DNA of 64,000 bases from positions 565,279-629,278 of the forward strand of contig JAJHZJ010000220.1 of assembly GCA_023548195.1 (NCBI GenBank), written 5' to 3'. A program made the position numbers and the translations under genes. The notes under the pieces were generated by a model, which was not told the DNA's origin, did no database searches, and saw only the letters and a list, made by a program, of their open reading frames with translations. This DNA comes from Bettongia penicillata ogilbyi. Taxonomy: Eukaryota > Chordata > Mammalia > Diprotodontia > Potoroidae. Shown piece after piece: positions 11,773-22,544 of the stretch (position 1 is its first letter; the number at the start of each line of letters is the position of its first letter).

Positions 11773-12022
11773 CAGGGGTGGGGAACCTGTAGTCTTGAGG
11801 TCTTCATGTATGTTTTGACCCAGTCCAAGTTTTACAGAACAAATTCTTTTATTAAGGATTTATATATTAGGATTTATATATTAAGGATTTATATATACAT
11901 ATATATATATATATAAGAATTTATTTATATGAATATATGAAGTTTGGATTTAATCAAAGGGCTGTACTTGAGGACCTAGAAGACCACATGCAGCTTTGAG
12001 GTCACAGATTTCCCTGCCCCTG
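11773..12022. mobile_element. hAT-type MITE (Charlie-like), palindromic
   Basis: A 250-bp non-autonomous DNA transposon. The left end is 'caggggtggggaacctgtag'; the reverse complement of the right end is 'caggggcagggaaatctgtg'. Homology continues inward ('ggtcttcatgt' against 'cacatgcagctttgaggtc', then 'ccaagttttacagaacaaattc' and the near-mirror 'gaagtttggatttaatcaaag'). The centre holds a TTAAGGATTTATATA repeat expansion (11855-11900). Flanks 11765-11772 and 12023-12030 share 'gtct' but are not a clean 8-bp duplication. hAT family inferred from the CAGGGGT termini. No transposase frame. Confidence 0.75.
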
Positions 12023-12224
12023 GTCTATGCTATTCCCCAGATTCATTAGAACTTACACATAATAAATCCAAAATGTAACAAATATTTATGAAAGTAAATG
12101 CTCTGTGTAAAGCATTATTTCAAATTTAATGGGAAATGTAAATGGACATAGGTCCTATAGACAAAACAAATAATAAAATTAGGGAGATAGAGCAATAATA
12201 TAAACAGACAATTAGTTATATTGA

Positions 12225-12482
12225 GAGATAGCTAGATGGTTCAATGGATAAAATGTCAGATTGACATCAACATGCTAGAAAGACTGTAGTTTTAACTTTG
12301 TCTTCAAGACTTACTAGTTTTTGTGAAAATTGAACAAATCATCTCACCTCTTTCAGACTCAATTTCCTCTTCTGTAAGATGGTGTTAACTCCTTTCTCAC
12401 AAGGTAGTTGTAAAGATTAAGTAACGTGTAAAGTGGTTTTAATTCATAAAATATTATGTAAATGCTAGCTATTATTGATAAA
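12225..12482 (+). mobile_element. MIR SINE, plus strand
   Basis: A complete MIR-type SINE: tRNA-like head 'agctagatggttcaatggataaaat', core 'tgtgaaaattgaacaaatcatctcacctctttcagactcaatttcctcttctgtaagatggt', tail 'cacaaggtagttgtaaagattaagtaacgtgtaaagtg' and end 'aaatgctagctatta'. Confidence 0.85.
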
Positions 12483-12484
12483 AT

Positions 12485-12597
12485 TATTATAGTAGTACCT
12501 GAATCACAAAGTTGTTATGAGAATAAAATGAGATAATGTATGTAAAATGCTGTGAAAAGCTTGAAGTGCTATATAAGTGTTATATATTAAATTATTA
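12485..12597 (+). mobile_element. Second MIR 3' fragment adjoining the first
   Basis: 'cctgaatcacaaagttgttatgagaataaaatgagataatgtatgtaaaatgctgtgaaaag' repeats the 3' tail segment just seen at about 12400-12480. It is either a tandem partial duplication or a second nested insertion. Confidence 0.7.
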
Positions 12598-12749
12598 GCT
12601 TTATAAAAGGATCATAGGTTTTCCACTCCACAAAGAAACTGATATACATGACAACTGAAATGTGCCAATGTCAAATGCTAAAAGAAGTTACAGAAAGAAT
12701 GCTACCTTTAAATCTCCTTCTAGATTTAGTAACTCAGAATGACTTTAAA

Positions 12750-12860
12750 AAAGGAAGTAAAGTGTTAGGTGCATCTTGAATGATAAATTAGGTTTTAGAG
12801 AGGCAGAGGAAGAGCACTTCAGACAAAGGTAATGACACGTGAAAAGATATATAAGGTTAT
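12750..12860 (-). mobile_element. L2 LINE fragment, minus strand
   Basis: 'aggtgcatcttgaatgataaattaggtttt' and 'agaggaagagcacttcagacaaaggtaatgacacgtgaaaag' match the L2 segment usually seen in reverse complement as 'gagggcattccaggca..gcaaaggca'. Confidence 0.6.
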
Positions 12861-13035
12861 TTAGAGATGGAGGGTAACTTCACAAGATCATCTAGTCAAA
12901 ATCTCACATTTTATAGGGGAGAAAACTAGGTCACAGAAAAATTAAGTGATTTTCCAAACACAGAGTAAGTAGTAGAGACAAGATTTGGCCCCTAGAGAGT
13001 ATATACTCTAAATGCGGCACTCCACCTATATCACA
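12861..13035 (-). mobile_element. Old MIR/CR1-tailed SINE, minus strand
   Basis: 'ttcacaagatcatctagtcaaaatctcacattttataggggagaaaactaggtcacagaaaaattaagtgattttccaaacacagagtaagtagtagagacaagatttggcccc' is the reverse complement of the SINE tail, core and tRNA-like part. Complete but diverged. Confidence 0.75.
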
Positions 13036-13339
13036 CTGTAACTTTTTTTATTATTGTAATATGGTGACAGTGTTATAGAACATAAGATTCATGGGCTGCA
13101 TGCAGACAATAATACTCCTGTGTGACTTGAAGTAAAGTAAAATGTAATTCAGAAACATTTAATGAAGCAATTGAAAGTACAATAAAGCATAGATACTATA
13201 TTTTAAAATTGAGTTAATATGTGGCCCACCAAGGTCCTTATGTATTGTTCAGTAAAGTTTTCTGGCCTCTGTTTCTATTTGAGTTTGATAACACTAGTGT
13301 ATAATATGTCTTCAGAGGAGAAAGAGTAGACACATTTGC

Positions 13340-13620
13340 CTGGAAGAAAAAGTTTATCTTGGTCTAGTAAGCTGTAAAGCAAGAGAGTTAGCTTTGAGAC
13401 AATTTTTTGACAAGGCTAGGAGATTTAGATTTTATCTTACAAGTAACAGAGAACTATTGAAAACTTCTGAGCAAGAATGACATGATGAAAAAAGTATTTA
13501 GAAAAATCTAACAATAGACTAAAGGACAGCTGAGCAGTAGAAGACTACAGAGAAAATATGATTAGATACAGGACTTTCAATAAGCCAGGTATAATAAGGG
13601 TGTAGACATGGATAGTTGGG
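13340..13620 (-). mobile_element. L2 LINE fragment, minus strand
   Basis: 'gacaaggctaggagatttagattttatcttacaagtaacagagaactattgaaaacttctgagcaagaatgacatgatg' is a clear L2 segment (reverse complement of the ORF2 3' part). Probably the same original insertion as 12750-12860, interrupted by the SINE in between. Confidence 0.7.
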
Positions 13621-13764
13621 AAAAAATGCATCTGAAAAAAAAAATATGACAATGGAAGAATGTCCTAGATAGATAAGACTAGTGTCCTCACAAAGGAAGA
13701 GCAGGACTTAATACTCCACCTAAGGTCATGCAAGTAGTGATGTGTATTAAGAGTTGCTTGTGTG

Positions 13765-14000
13765 AAATTATATCCATCGTTTTCTATCTCCTGTCTACTA
13801 CTTTGTCTCTGTATTTGTCTCTGTCTGTCTGTATATTTTTTATCCCTGCTCCCTCTTTTCCTCCCTATTTCCAGTCTTCCTCCCCTTTTTCTTTCCCCCT
13901 CCCAATTACTTATTTTTTTCTGTTCCTTACATACAAGTTCAGATTTCTCATATATTGTAAGAAAAATACGCAACACACACATACACACACACACTCACAT
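13765..14000. repeat. Pyrimidine-rich tract with short (CA)n
   Basis: C/T-rich low complexity with 'ctctgtctgtctgt' units, then 'acacacatacacacacacac' at about 13971-13994. Overlapping frames here are low-complexity artefacts. Confidence 0.85.
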
Positions 14001-14129
14001 ACAAACTCTCTAGTCAAAAGAAAGTCACTATCTGAAATTATCATTCTTTACCCCCTTTCTGTTTTCCTACTTAACTTCCAGAAAGAGCATCACTTGTGCA
14101 TTGCTTCCACTTTACTAATCACTGCTCAA

Positions 14130-14830
14130 GAACCTGCAGTTCAGTTTCTGTAACTAGTGAAATTGCTTCCTCTCAGATGTCTCTCATCTAAATTATTGCA
14201 AACCTACAACTGGGCTCCTTACTTATGATTTTGCCTCAAAAATCAATTTTTAAAAACACAATAACCAGATTAATTTGCCTAATCCACTGATTATGTCACC
14301 CCTTCCCCATAATAAAAGCAAAACAAAACAATTAAAGAAAAAATCATTTCATGTGTTTCTTTGTTTTTCGAATAAACTGTTCTCTTTCCCTTCGTATTTA
14401 AGGTGCTCTAGAATCTTATTCTAAACCTACTTAACCATGCTATTCTCCTTCACATAGTTTATTCAATAGATAAAAGGGAATTATTTGCTTTATCCCAATT
14501 TTGCTCTGCCTTCTGTATTCATGCACATGCGGTTTCTTTTCCCCAAGCCTGGAATATAATTTCTCAATGTCTTTGCCTGTCAAAATATTTCATTTTTTCC
14601 TTCCTCAAGATCTGGACAAAGAAATGCTATCTTCTGTGTGGTCTTCCTTGATCTGTTTTAATGAAAGTGACCTTTCTCTTCACAAATTTTCTTGTTTAAT
14701 TTTACCTCATAACATGCTTGTGGATATGTTATATTTCCCCTCCTGAATTGTGGAGTATTTGAGGACAGGAATATTTTTTTTTCATCTTTTATTCTGAGTA
14801 TTTCAGTGCCTCAAATATACCACACACATG
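14130..14830 (+). mobile_element. L2 LINE 3' end, plus strand
   Basis: About 700 bp of L2 in order: 'gtgaaattgcttcctctcagatgtctctcatctaa', 'aaaaacacaataaccagattaatttgcctaatcc..atgtcacccc', 'ttctcaatgtctttgcctgtcaaaatatttc', 'cttcctcaagatctggacaaagaaatgctatcttctgtgtggtcttccttgat' and 'ttgtggagtatttgaggacaggaat', ending 'tttcagtgcctcaaatatac'. The conserved 3' UTR pieces have decayed. No frame survives. Confidence 0.75.
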
Positions 14831-16040
14831 ATATATACATATATGGTCAATAGTGGTGGGTCTTGCAGACAATTACAATGAATAAGGACCAAGAAAAGTC
14901 TATTAGATTTGGCAGTTTGACTCTGCTGACCTTGGAGATCAGAGTGATGATCTAATAGAACTGTAAAGTTATATGTTCCTCTTCCATTTAATGAAAGTAA
15001 TCAATATTGTTTAGAATCCTTATGAATCAGCTAGCAGTGTTCTTCTAGAATAAAAATGCCAGAGCTTTGATATATAGAAGGTACAAAAAGAATTCAAAGA
15101 ATAGCACTAAGATCACTGGCTATGAATCATTTATCTTTTCAAATCATTTGATCCATGTGGGAGTCTTAAGCACTGAAAACTTCTACATAACATTGTATGT
15201 CTAAGTGATAATGGTAATATTAAAGGGATAGTAAAGGGATAACAATAGTAGTAATAGCTATTATTTTATAGGTGCTTTTCAAATTGCCCTCAGTTAGGGT
15301 AATGTTGTGTTTCTAGTAACTATGTTATTTCTCTCTGTTTTCTTAATCTGGAATTCCCATTTTAAGAATAAAATTTAATGCACAGTTCCTCTGAGGAAGA
15401 TGTTTAAGCTTTAAACTCCAAATTATCACTATCTTATCAGAAATGATGTTTAATGAACTGCTAAGTTCATTAATTTCTTGCAACACCCCAACAAATGAAG
15501 CAATATTGATGAAAATGTTGAAATAATCTTGATATCTTTCCTATTTATATATGGATTAGTTGAGCTGAATGGTCACTCCCTACACCTAGATCCCATTTTT
15601 CAATTGAGTGGTAGGAAAAACACCATTCAATTTCTTTAACGGCTCAGGAACATGTAACTTTACAATTCTATTAAAGCATCACTCTCCTCTCCAAAGTCAG
15701 CAGATCTATTTCACTCAATAACCATTTTGTGAGATCACAAACACATGCAAGGGATGGAACACTATAGCATCAACTCATCTCAGCAACATCAGGAAAAGCC
15801 TAGAAAGAAAATTTAAAATTTCATACACATTTGTTAATGATATATTTTGCCTACACAGTCCTCTACTTGACTTCAGATTCCCTCCTTAAAAATAGTTGCT
15901 AAGTACAGCACTGCATTATAATCTGGTATAATTTTTGAGATTTATGGTGATGTATACAAGTTAGTTTATTTTTTTTAATAGGTAGTCCTTGAACTCTTCC
16001 TTACCCAGAGTCTAGTCATATGTTGACATGGAGACATCTC
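14831..16040. other. Unassigned sequence
   Basis: Noncoding AT-rich DNA. 15205-15300 vaguely resembles a MIR end. Nothing else recognised. Confidence 0.5.
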
Positions 16041-16044
16041 TGTT

Positions 16045-16215
16045 TAAGTTTTATTATGCCCAATTTACAAATAAAGAAACTGGGAATCAGTTTTTCTGGT
16101 CTTGAGACCCATGGCCACATAATCAGAAAGTATAAGGGATGTAATGTGAACTCAGGCCTTCTGATGGTAAATCTTGGGTGCTTTTCATTTATTATGTTTA
16201 TTTTTTCTCCTTTTA
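16045..16215 (-). mobile_element. MIR-type SINE, minus strand
   Basis: 'tttattatgcccaatttacaaataaagaaactggga', 'ccatggccacataatcagaaagtat' and 'gtaatgtgaactcaggccttctgatgg' are the reverse complement of MIR core and head in the right order. Confidence 0.7.
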
Positions 16216-16394
16216 AGTCTATTGATTTCTTATCTTGATAGAGCTGAGGAATAGAGGTGAGACTAAAAGAATTCTGCAGAGGGGAAGGATTAAGTGTCAA
16301 CTAGACTTTGGTATGAATAGATTTGTTTATAGAAAGTTAAATCAAAGGAGGAAGGCTTATTAAATTACTTGACTTTATTCATGGGTCTGGGGAA

Positions 16395-16565
16395 ATAGTT
16401 TTTTTTTTTCTTTGACAGAATGATATTGATGACGACAGTGACAGTGAAGGCGAGGACAAGGGCAAGGATCACACTCACTATGGCAATGATAACATCAATA
16501 ATGGTGGTATCGACTAGGACCATGAGGAGGAGGAAGAGGAGAACATAAAGATTGTTACTGTTTAG
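16395..16565 (+). other. Candidate 3' splice site and acidic frame
   Basis: A pyrimidine run followed by 'ctttgacag' ends at 16418 and would be a good splice acceptor. The frame from 16419 to a TAG at 16515-16517 encodes an acidic peptide with DDDSDSEGED near its start. GAC/GAT/GAG-rich low complexity explains the frame equally well, and no donor partner or conserved domain is seen. Kept only as a candidate exon. Confidence 0.15.
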
Positions 16566-16589
16566 AGGTTTTGTACTCTCAAGGCTGAT

Positions 16590-16870
16590 TCTACTACAGA
16601 ATACTAACTTTTTGTCCTTGACACTTTTTTCTTGTCATATTCAGTTGGGATACATTTATCCTAGTCATATTACCTCCCTATAGCTTTTAGGGACTTAACT
16701 TGGTCATGAAGTTTCCATATACCCTGCAAGAATAGTATCTGGCCACTGAGCCATCAGAACTTCTGTTTGTTTTTGTTATGTTTTGTCTTTCCACTTCTTT
16801 TTTTATCACCTCTCCTCAGAACTGTGCCTGACATAGAGTGCTTACTAAATGCTTCCTGAGTGACATCACT
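16590..16870 (+). mobile_element. L2 LINE 3' end, plus strand
   Basis: 'tttttatcacctctcctcagaactgtgcctgacatagagtgcttactaaatgcttcctgagtg' is the L2 terminus. Upstream sequence is too decayed to set the start precisely. Confidence 0.55.
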
Positions 16871-17034
16871 TCTTTGTTACATTGGAAAATAAAATAATGT
16901 ACTTGGCTTAGGTAAATACCAAAAAATTCCCCAGCTTCTCTGAAATTAATCTTCTTTCACAGAAAACTCTATAGACAGCTCTCTAGTGTTGGAGGACTTG
17001 AGGAAAGGAAGCTGTGACTCTTGGTAAAATATCG

Positions 17035-17125
17035 TCCATGCTTATATTGAGCACCTACTCTAGAACTTAGCTTGGAAATGAGAGAGAGGGGATGCAAAAG
17101 AATAACTTGAATAAATTATAAGATA
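17035..17125 (-). mobile_element. L2 LINE 3' terminus, minus strand
   Basis: 'atgcttatattgagcacctactctagaacttagcttggaaatgagagagaggggatgcaaaag' is the reverse complement of the L2 end. Confidence 0.6.
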
Positions 17126-17129
17126 AGAA

Positions 17130-17285
17130 GATCAGAAAACTAAAGCTGTACAGGACTTCAGAGATCATTTTGGCTAATATCTTCCTTTTATAAGTGATGG
17201 AACTTGGACCTAATAAGATTACACAAGTAATAGACTTCAGAGGTGGAAACCAAGATGCAAATTGTTAACTGTCTGTAAGTATAAA
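17130..17285 (-). mobile_element. Old MIR/CR1-tailed SINE, minus strand
   Basis: 'caggacttcagagatcattttggctaatatcttccttttataagtgatggaacttgga' followed by 'gattacacaagtaatagacttcagaggtggaaaccaagatgcaaat' is the reverse complement of tail, core and head. Confidence 0.7.
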
Positions 17286-17339
17286 GCATGAGTAAATGAG
17301 TAAAAGTATTGTAAATAGAAACCAGGTCTCAAGATTTAT

Positions 17340-17455
17340 TACTCAGGTTCTAGTTTCAGTTAAGACAATGTCTGTGACCCTGGGCAAGTCACATAACTTT
17401 TCAGTGCTCAGGCAAGTCTGTAAGCATTGCTGATCTGCATTAGTAAAAAGGGATC
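17340..17455 (+). mobile_element. Marsupial MIR-related SINE, plus strand
   Basis: 'tgtgaccctgggcaagtcacataacttttcagtgctcaggcaagtctgtaagcattgctgatctgcattagtaaaaaggga' has the common SINE core but a distinctive 3' half. The same distinctive half recurs at 45165-45370. The (CT)n tract follows directly. Confidence 0.75.
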
Positions 17456-17456
17456 T

Positions 17457-17461
<5 letters not shown>

Positions 17462-17523
<62 letters not shown>
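17462..17523. repeat. (CT)n microsatellite
   Basis: A pure CT array of about 60 bases. A homopurine:homopyrimidine mirror repeat able to form triplex DNA. Confidence 0.98.
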
Positions 17524-17526
<3 letters not shown>

Positions 17527-17864
17527 TCCCTACACCTCTTAATTTTATGGATCCTCCTTACCTTTTTTAAAAATGAAATAAGAGGGAGAAGATATAAGAA
17601 TTGAAGATACAAAGACAAAATTTTAAAATATATATATATAATTTTCTCAAGTAATTTACATTCTACTATGAAGATATAACACAATATGTAAACAGATAAA
17701 TATATTCATTATAATACAGAGAAAACCTTCCACCAATGGAATCTACAAAGGATTCCCAAAAGAAGGAAAATATTTTACTTTCTTCAAAGTAGGAAAACAA
17801 TACTTTCTAAAGTAAACATTGCATTAGGAAATGAGTGAACAGAAATGACAAGGACTGTCAATCT

Positions 17865-18075
17865 TAATTGTTATATATATACATACATATATCCTCACAT
17901 ACAAGCATGGACATATATATATGAAACACAGCTACAGAATATGTAATAGTATACAATAATATTTAATAAATTTAATATGTATTAATGAATGTATTTATGT
18001 GTATATATATGTATATATACACATATATATATGCTTATACATATACATATACATATATACACACATATATTTCAG
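17865..18075. repeat. TATA/ACAT-rich tract
   Basis: Repeated 'atatatacatac', 'tgtatatatatgtatatatac' and 'catatacatatacatatatac' motifs. Low complexity and self-complementary. Confidence 0.85.
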
Positions 18076-18154
18076 GAACTCATGAAAAGGAAACTTCCTC
18101 TATCAATCCACAAATCCAGATCAGCAACTGTTTTGTAAATTACAGTCTCACAGT

Positions 18155-18265
18155 GTTGACTAAGGCACTGTGAGTTTAAGTAACTTGCTCAGAGTTACAC
18201 AGCCAGTGCATGTTTGAGGTTGTATTCAAACTTATTTTTTCCAAACACAAGGACATGCCATCTAT
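18155..18265 (-). mobile_element. MIR fragment, minus strand
   Basis: 'gtgagtttaagtaacttgctcagagttacacagccagtgcatgtttgaggttgtattcaaact' is the reverse complement of the MIR core and tRNA-like 5' part. Confidence 0.8.
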
Positions 18266-18471
18266 CTACCATGAAGGCATCTATATCTTTAGATGACATA
18301 GATATTTTTTGTACATGAACTCTATTATCATTTCCTGTTACTGAAAAGAATGCAACTTGAACAATGACTTTGGCCTTAATCTTTGCTTCAAAAAAACATC
18401 TTGACATTTTGGACAATGGTTCTGGACTATATTTTGCCATTAGTCTACAACTAGGACATTTAATTCTAATT

Positions 18472-18542
18472 CATATTTCAAAGTGCCCTAAAAATGTTGC
18501 TCTCTTCACCTTGTTCATATTTTTAGGGCACTTAGAAATATG
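18472..18542. repeat. 71-bp hairpin-forming inverted repeat
   Basis: Arms 18472-18496 and 18516-18542 are complementary over about 24 bases with one internal mismatch ('aagtgccctaaaaat' against 'atttttagggcactt'). The loop is 19 bases. The size and pairing are like those of a microRNA precursor or a tiny palindromic transposon remnant. No known microRNA is recognised in it. Confidence 0.7.
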
Positions 18543-19738
18543 TCTCTGATTTGGTTCACCATTTTATTGCTACTAGACTCAACTGTTGTTACCCAGTGTC
18601 CATGTGTTATAAACAAGCTACAGTGTTGTTGGACTCAATGATATATGAAACAACTTATAGAGCCTAAAATGAATTTAATATAACTTTCATTCTAACCATA
18701 AGACTAGAGTGAAGTTGGTTTTGCTATGCCTGGGTACTACAAACAACCCTGGTATTAATATCATTTGGATGTTTCCTTCCTGTTCTTCACAAACCAAAAT
18801 AAAAACCAAAACCTTATAGAATTAAAAGGAAATTAGTCAAACTTTTACTTTTCCTCCATTTTCTCTATCATTCTTAGGAGAAATTTCTATACAAAGCAAG
18901 GAATTATTTCAGTTCAATTTACAGAGCAGTTATATGCTTAATAAGGATCAATTACAGGATAACAGTAAAAAAAGGAATATCAGGTAGATGTCCCTTTGAA
19001 AGTATTTTTTATGCAAACTTTTAATTAAATGAGCAATGGTAACAAATTGTAGATGCATGGCAGCTCCTCAGTAGCTATTTCACTTGCTATTGAAAATTAA
19101 TTTTCAGACAAATTCACCTGTTTATTCAAAGAATTTGATAAATTTAACTTCAAGAATATCATCTCAAAACATTTTTCTCATGTCTACCATAGTCATTAAT
19201 AGAATTCTTTTGAGACTATTTATCTGTACATTTGCCCCTGACACGTTTCTTTTTATTTCTACTCTTTTATTTCTGAGTCTTCTGAGTTTTTGGTGGAGTC
19301 TAGCATCTTGATCATAATGTCCCTCCGTGGCTGATGAAAATAGAAATAACCTTTGATTTTATTTGTATAGTGGACTTCTGGGTAATGAAAATCCCTGTAT
19401 CCATTTAATTTCACTTATAATCTTGGAGAGTGTGAAGAAGTTAAAGTGACTTGATCACATGATCACATGATCAGTGGATGTTAGAGACCAGAATTCAACT
19501 AATGTCATCTTGTTTTTGAGTCTTACTCTTTCTATGCCATTGGTCTCAAAAGAAAGAGTGCATTTAAAAAATATAAAGATGCCATTTCTTCAATCTTAGG
19601 GTACATATATTTTAGGTATCAATGAGAATAATAACTATACTTAGACTCACACTTTAATACACCAAGTATGTGTGATTTCATCAGTATGAATAGCCTGGAA
19701 TGCAGTAGGAACTGAAATAAATAGTAGCTACCACACCT
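18543..19738. other. Unassigned sequence
   Basis: AT-rich noncoding DNA without recognisable repeats. A short 'gatcacatgatcacatgatcagtgg' at about 19454-19478 is a local duplicate of 'atgatcac'. Confidence 0.5.
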
Positions 19739-19739
19739 T

Positions 19740-19935
19740 TTGCATTTAAACATTTTAAAAGTACTTTACATATTCATTTGATCCTTATTATGATATTAAA
19801 ATCCATATAATGATCTTATAAAGTAGGTGCTTTTCTTATTCCCATTTTACAGTTGAGGAAACTGAGACTGAGAAAGGAATTGAATTCAAGTTTTCCTGAC
19901 CTCCAAATCCAGCACACTGCATACTATGTCACAAA
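19740..19935 (-). mobile_element. MIR SINE, minus strand
   Basis: 'ttttaaaagtactttacatattcatttgatccttattatg', 'cttattcccattttacagttgaggaaactgagactgagaaagg' and 'ttcctgacctccaaatccagcacactgcatactatg' are in order. The core between 'gaaagg' and 'aattcaag' is deleted. Confidence 0.85.
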
Positions 19936-20519
19936 CATATTTGCTCATTAATTGACCATGAATTGAAGTTGCAGATAAGGGGTTGAATATTTTGCACAGA
20001 AGTTTCTTCACCAGATGTTCCCCATACAATAGTGTTAGAATCACAGGTTTAGTTAAAACCACCAACAACGAAAAATGTAACCCCAGACAGAGTTGTGGAG
20101 CACAGGAATCCATTTCTATTTTTTTTTTTTTTTGCCTCTCAGAAGCAAAGAAGAGTTGTAAGGCAAATATTCATACACTACACCAAATGGACTGACAAGA
20201 ATGCCAGAATTTCTTCTCTATTCTCTCCTAACTCCACCTTTCATTCAAAGGCACCATAGCTACAACTAACTCTTTCTTCTAAGGGAAATATAATTGCCCT
20301 GAGTCAAAGGTTTTAAGGAAACATTTGGCAGAATTATCAGATCATTCACAAGACTCAACTGTGACCAGATTTTTCCAAGGGAGGTTTTGTAACCTCTCAT
20401 GCCAGAACTGTAGGGCCCCAGCAAAAATAGACTATGAAATTTAAAACCAAAACAAGCAAACAAAATATCAGTCATTCACCTCCCATCCCCAACAGACATG
20501 TAGCACAAATATCTTAATT

Positions 20520-20590
20520 AAAAAAAAAACAAAGAAGATGAGGAGAAAGAAGAAGGAAGAGGAGGAGGAGGAGCAGAAGAAGAAGGTTTA
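20520..20590. repeat. Purine-rich tract (GAA/GAG)n
   Basis: 'gaggagaaagaagaaggaagaggaggaggagg' type low complexity on the + strand. Confidence 0.85.
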
Positions 20591-20870
20591 AAAACTGACA
20601 TCCATGGGGGAGTAGAATAATAGGTGGTTTTTCCTTCCAGATCCACTTACACAGATAGAGATAGGAAATAGAAAGGAGAGAAAAATGCTTCAGTCACAGG
20701 AAGATATTGTTTTCCAATCCCTCAAATACCATTCTTCCCTCTTTTGCCTGGGCAAACTGGTAGGAGAGGATGGGAAGGGACTAGAAGTGCCAGGATGACT
20801 GGCTGTCATAAATAATTCACAACATTTTTCCTTTAGATTTTCAGTAAAAGACAGGTGATAGAAAGACAGG

Positions 20871-20893
20871 TGTGTGTGTATGTGTGTGTGTGG

Positions 20894-20930
<37 letters not shown>
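20871..20930. repeat. (GT)n microsatellite
   Basis: GT dinucleotides broken once by 'gggggtg'. Alternating purine and pyrimidine. Confidence 0.97.
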
Positions 20931-20931
<1 letters not shown>

Positions 20932-22090
20932 TCTGTAGTTTCCATAGTATCTAGGACAGAGGAAAACAAAGGGCACAGGAAAAACTTGATTAGTAATGCA
21001 AATTGGAAGTTAATATTCCTCTGGAGAAAGCTTCTCTGTCATTTATTCAAGAATGCAAAACTTCTTCATTTTAAAGAAAAGCATCATTGAAAAGGGTTAA
21101 ATTTTGCTAATGTCAATGATAAATGTGACTGGTTGATTTAAATAGTATTAATACTGCAATGACTACATAGAAACAAAGTCCTTGGAGGATCATGCAGCAT
21201 ATTTAAAGAGAAGAAAAATAGTAGAATATGTTTTTCCTCCTTTTTAGAGGTCTTTGGAGTATTAATTTACATAGGAGAGAAATTTGTCATTGCTGGCCTT
21301 ATAATGAAAAATTGAAACAAAAATGTAGAATCACTTTGTAGTAAAATTCCTGGTCAGAGAGATGTTAGAAAGACTTGCCTTTTTCAAGTCCATTGGACTG
21401 AGTAGACATTCTGCGTGTAAGTAGGACTGAGAATCAAAATATCTGTATCTTAACAAGTCGAAACACATGAAGAAAAGGTTTCATATTCCTCAATAAAACT
21501 GTTGTTTTCTCTTTTACTGTTAAGAAAGACAGCTGGCCTTTCTTGTGCAAACAGATGTGTGAATATATTTGAATACACATACATACATATATGTGTTTAT
21601 ATATGTTCAAATATATACATATATAATTTTTTCAAGGAAGATGAGCTCTGTACCTGTGTATAGAACTGTCATATAGCATATTACAGAAAATTCAAGTGAT
21701 ATCAAACTGAAAAGTGCAGAAGAAGCAAAAACTCTTTCTGTGATCAAAGGACTGGTATCACTAAAGAAATTCACCAAGGCAGATATATACCTGACAGTAA
21801 TTTTCTAGGCATTTGATTTTATTTTAAGCACTAAACAAGAGACTTCTCTCCATATTGAAGACATCAGCTGAATTTAATGGTGAAAAATTACTCAGTCTTG
21901 TTTATTTATTTTTTCTGTGTTTGTCTGTTTAAACATAGGCAGGCACTAAACAAAACCATGTAGATATTGGTCCAGAATATGTAGTTTAGGACTAGCAAAA
22001 GTGTCCTGAACCACAGGTAAATGTTCTGTAGTATGAATACTTCCCTTCACTGTCCTCCAGGTAGTACAGGAGAGCTGTAGGGTATAATAT
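20931..22090. other. Unassigned sequence
   Basis: No gene or repeat family recognised apart from a short ATACAT tract at 21570-21630. Confidence 0.5.
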
Positions 22091-22094
22091 ATAG

Positions 22095-22290
22095 AAGGTA
22101 CAGCTGTGGAGTAGAAAGATCACTGGATTTGAAGAAATAAGACAGATCCAAATTCCACCTCTAAATTAATATTACCTATGTGACACAGAGGAAGACACTT
22201 AAACTTGATGAGAATCTGTTTCATCCTTAGTAAAATTAAAAGAACAAATCAGATACTTCTCTGATTCACTTTATCTCTAGATTTTTAATC
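22095..22290 (+). mobile_element. MIR-type SINE, plus strand
   Basis: 'agctgtggagtagaaagatcactggatttgaagaaataagacagatccaaattcc' (head), 'tatgtgacacagaggaagacacttaaacttgatgagaatctgtttcatccttagtaaaatt' (core) and a decayed tail. Confidence 0.7.
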
Positions 22291-22544
22291 TTATAAATTT
22301 ATAAAGTGAGGTTAGATTAAAATTCTTTCCATTATGCAATTTTTGATTCTATTTCTGATAGAAGTCAGCATTGCAATCCTTTCTATTTATATACTTCATA
22401 ATAAAGCAATATTATTATGTTAATCATGAAATAATTAATTCACCAATAGATTGATTGAATACATTATCTGAAAATCACAAGCTGAGCTCTGCAATTTTTA
22501 TTTAACAACAGATCTAGAATAGATTTTTCTCAAGCAAACAGAAA

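Noticed and set aside
13728..14153. 141-codon frame and overlapping ones
   Set aside because: Generated by a C/T-rich low-complexity tract and a CA repeat (runs of Ser, Leu, Phe, then His-Thr).
17343..17684. Arg-Glu repeat frame (and similar ones at 46042-46299 and 57103-57365)
   Set aside because: Pure translation of GA/CT microsatellites.
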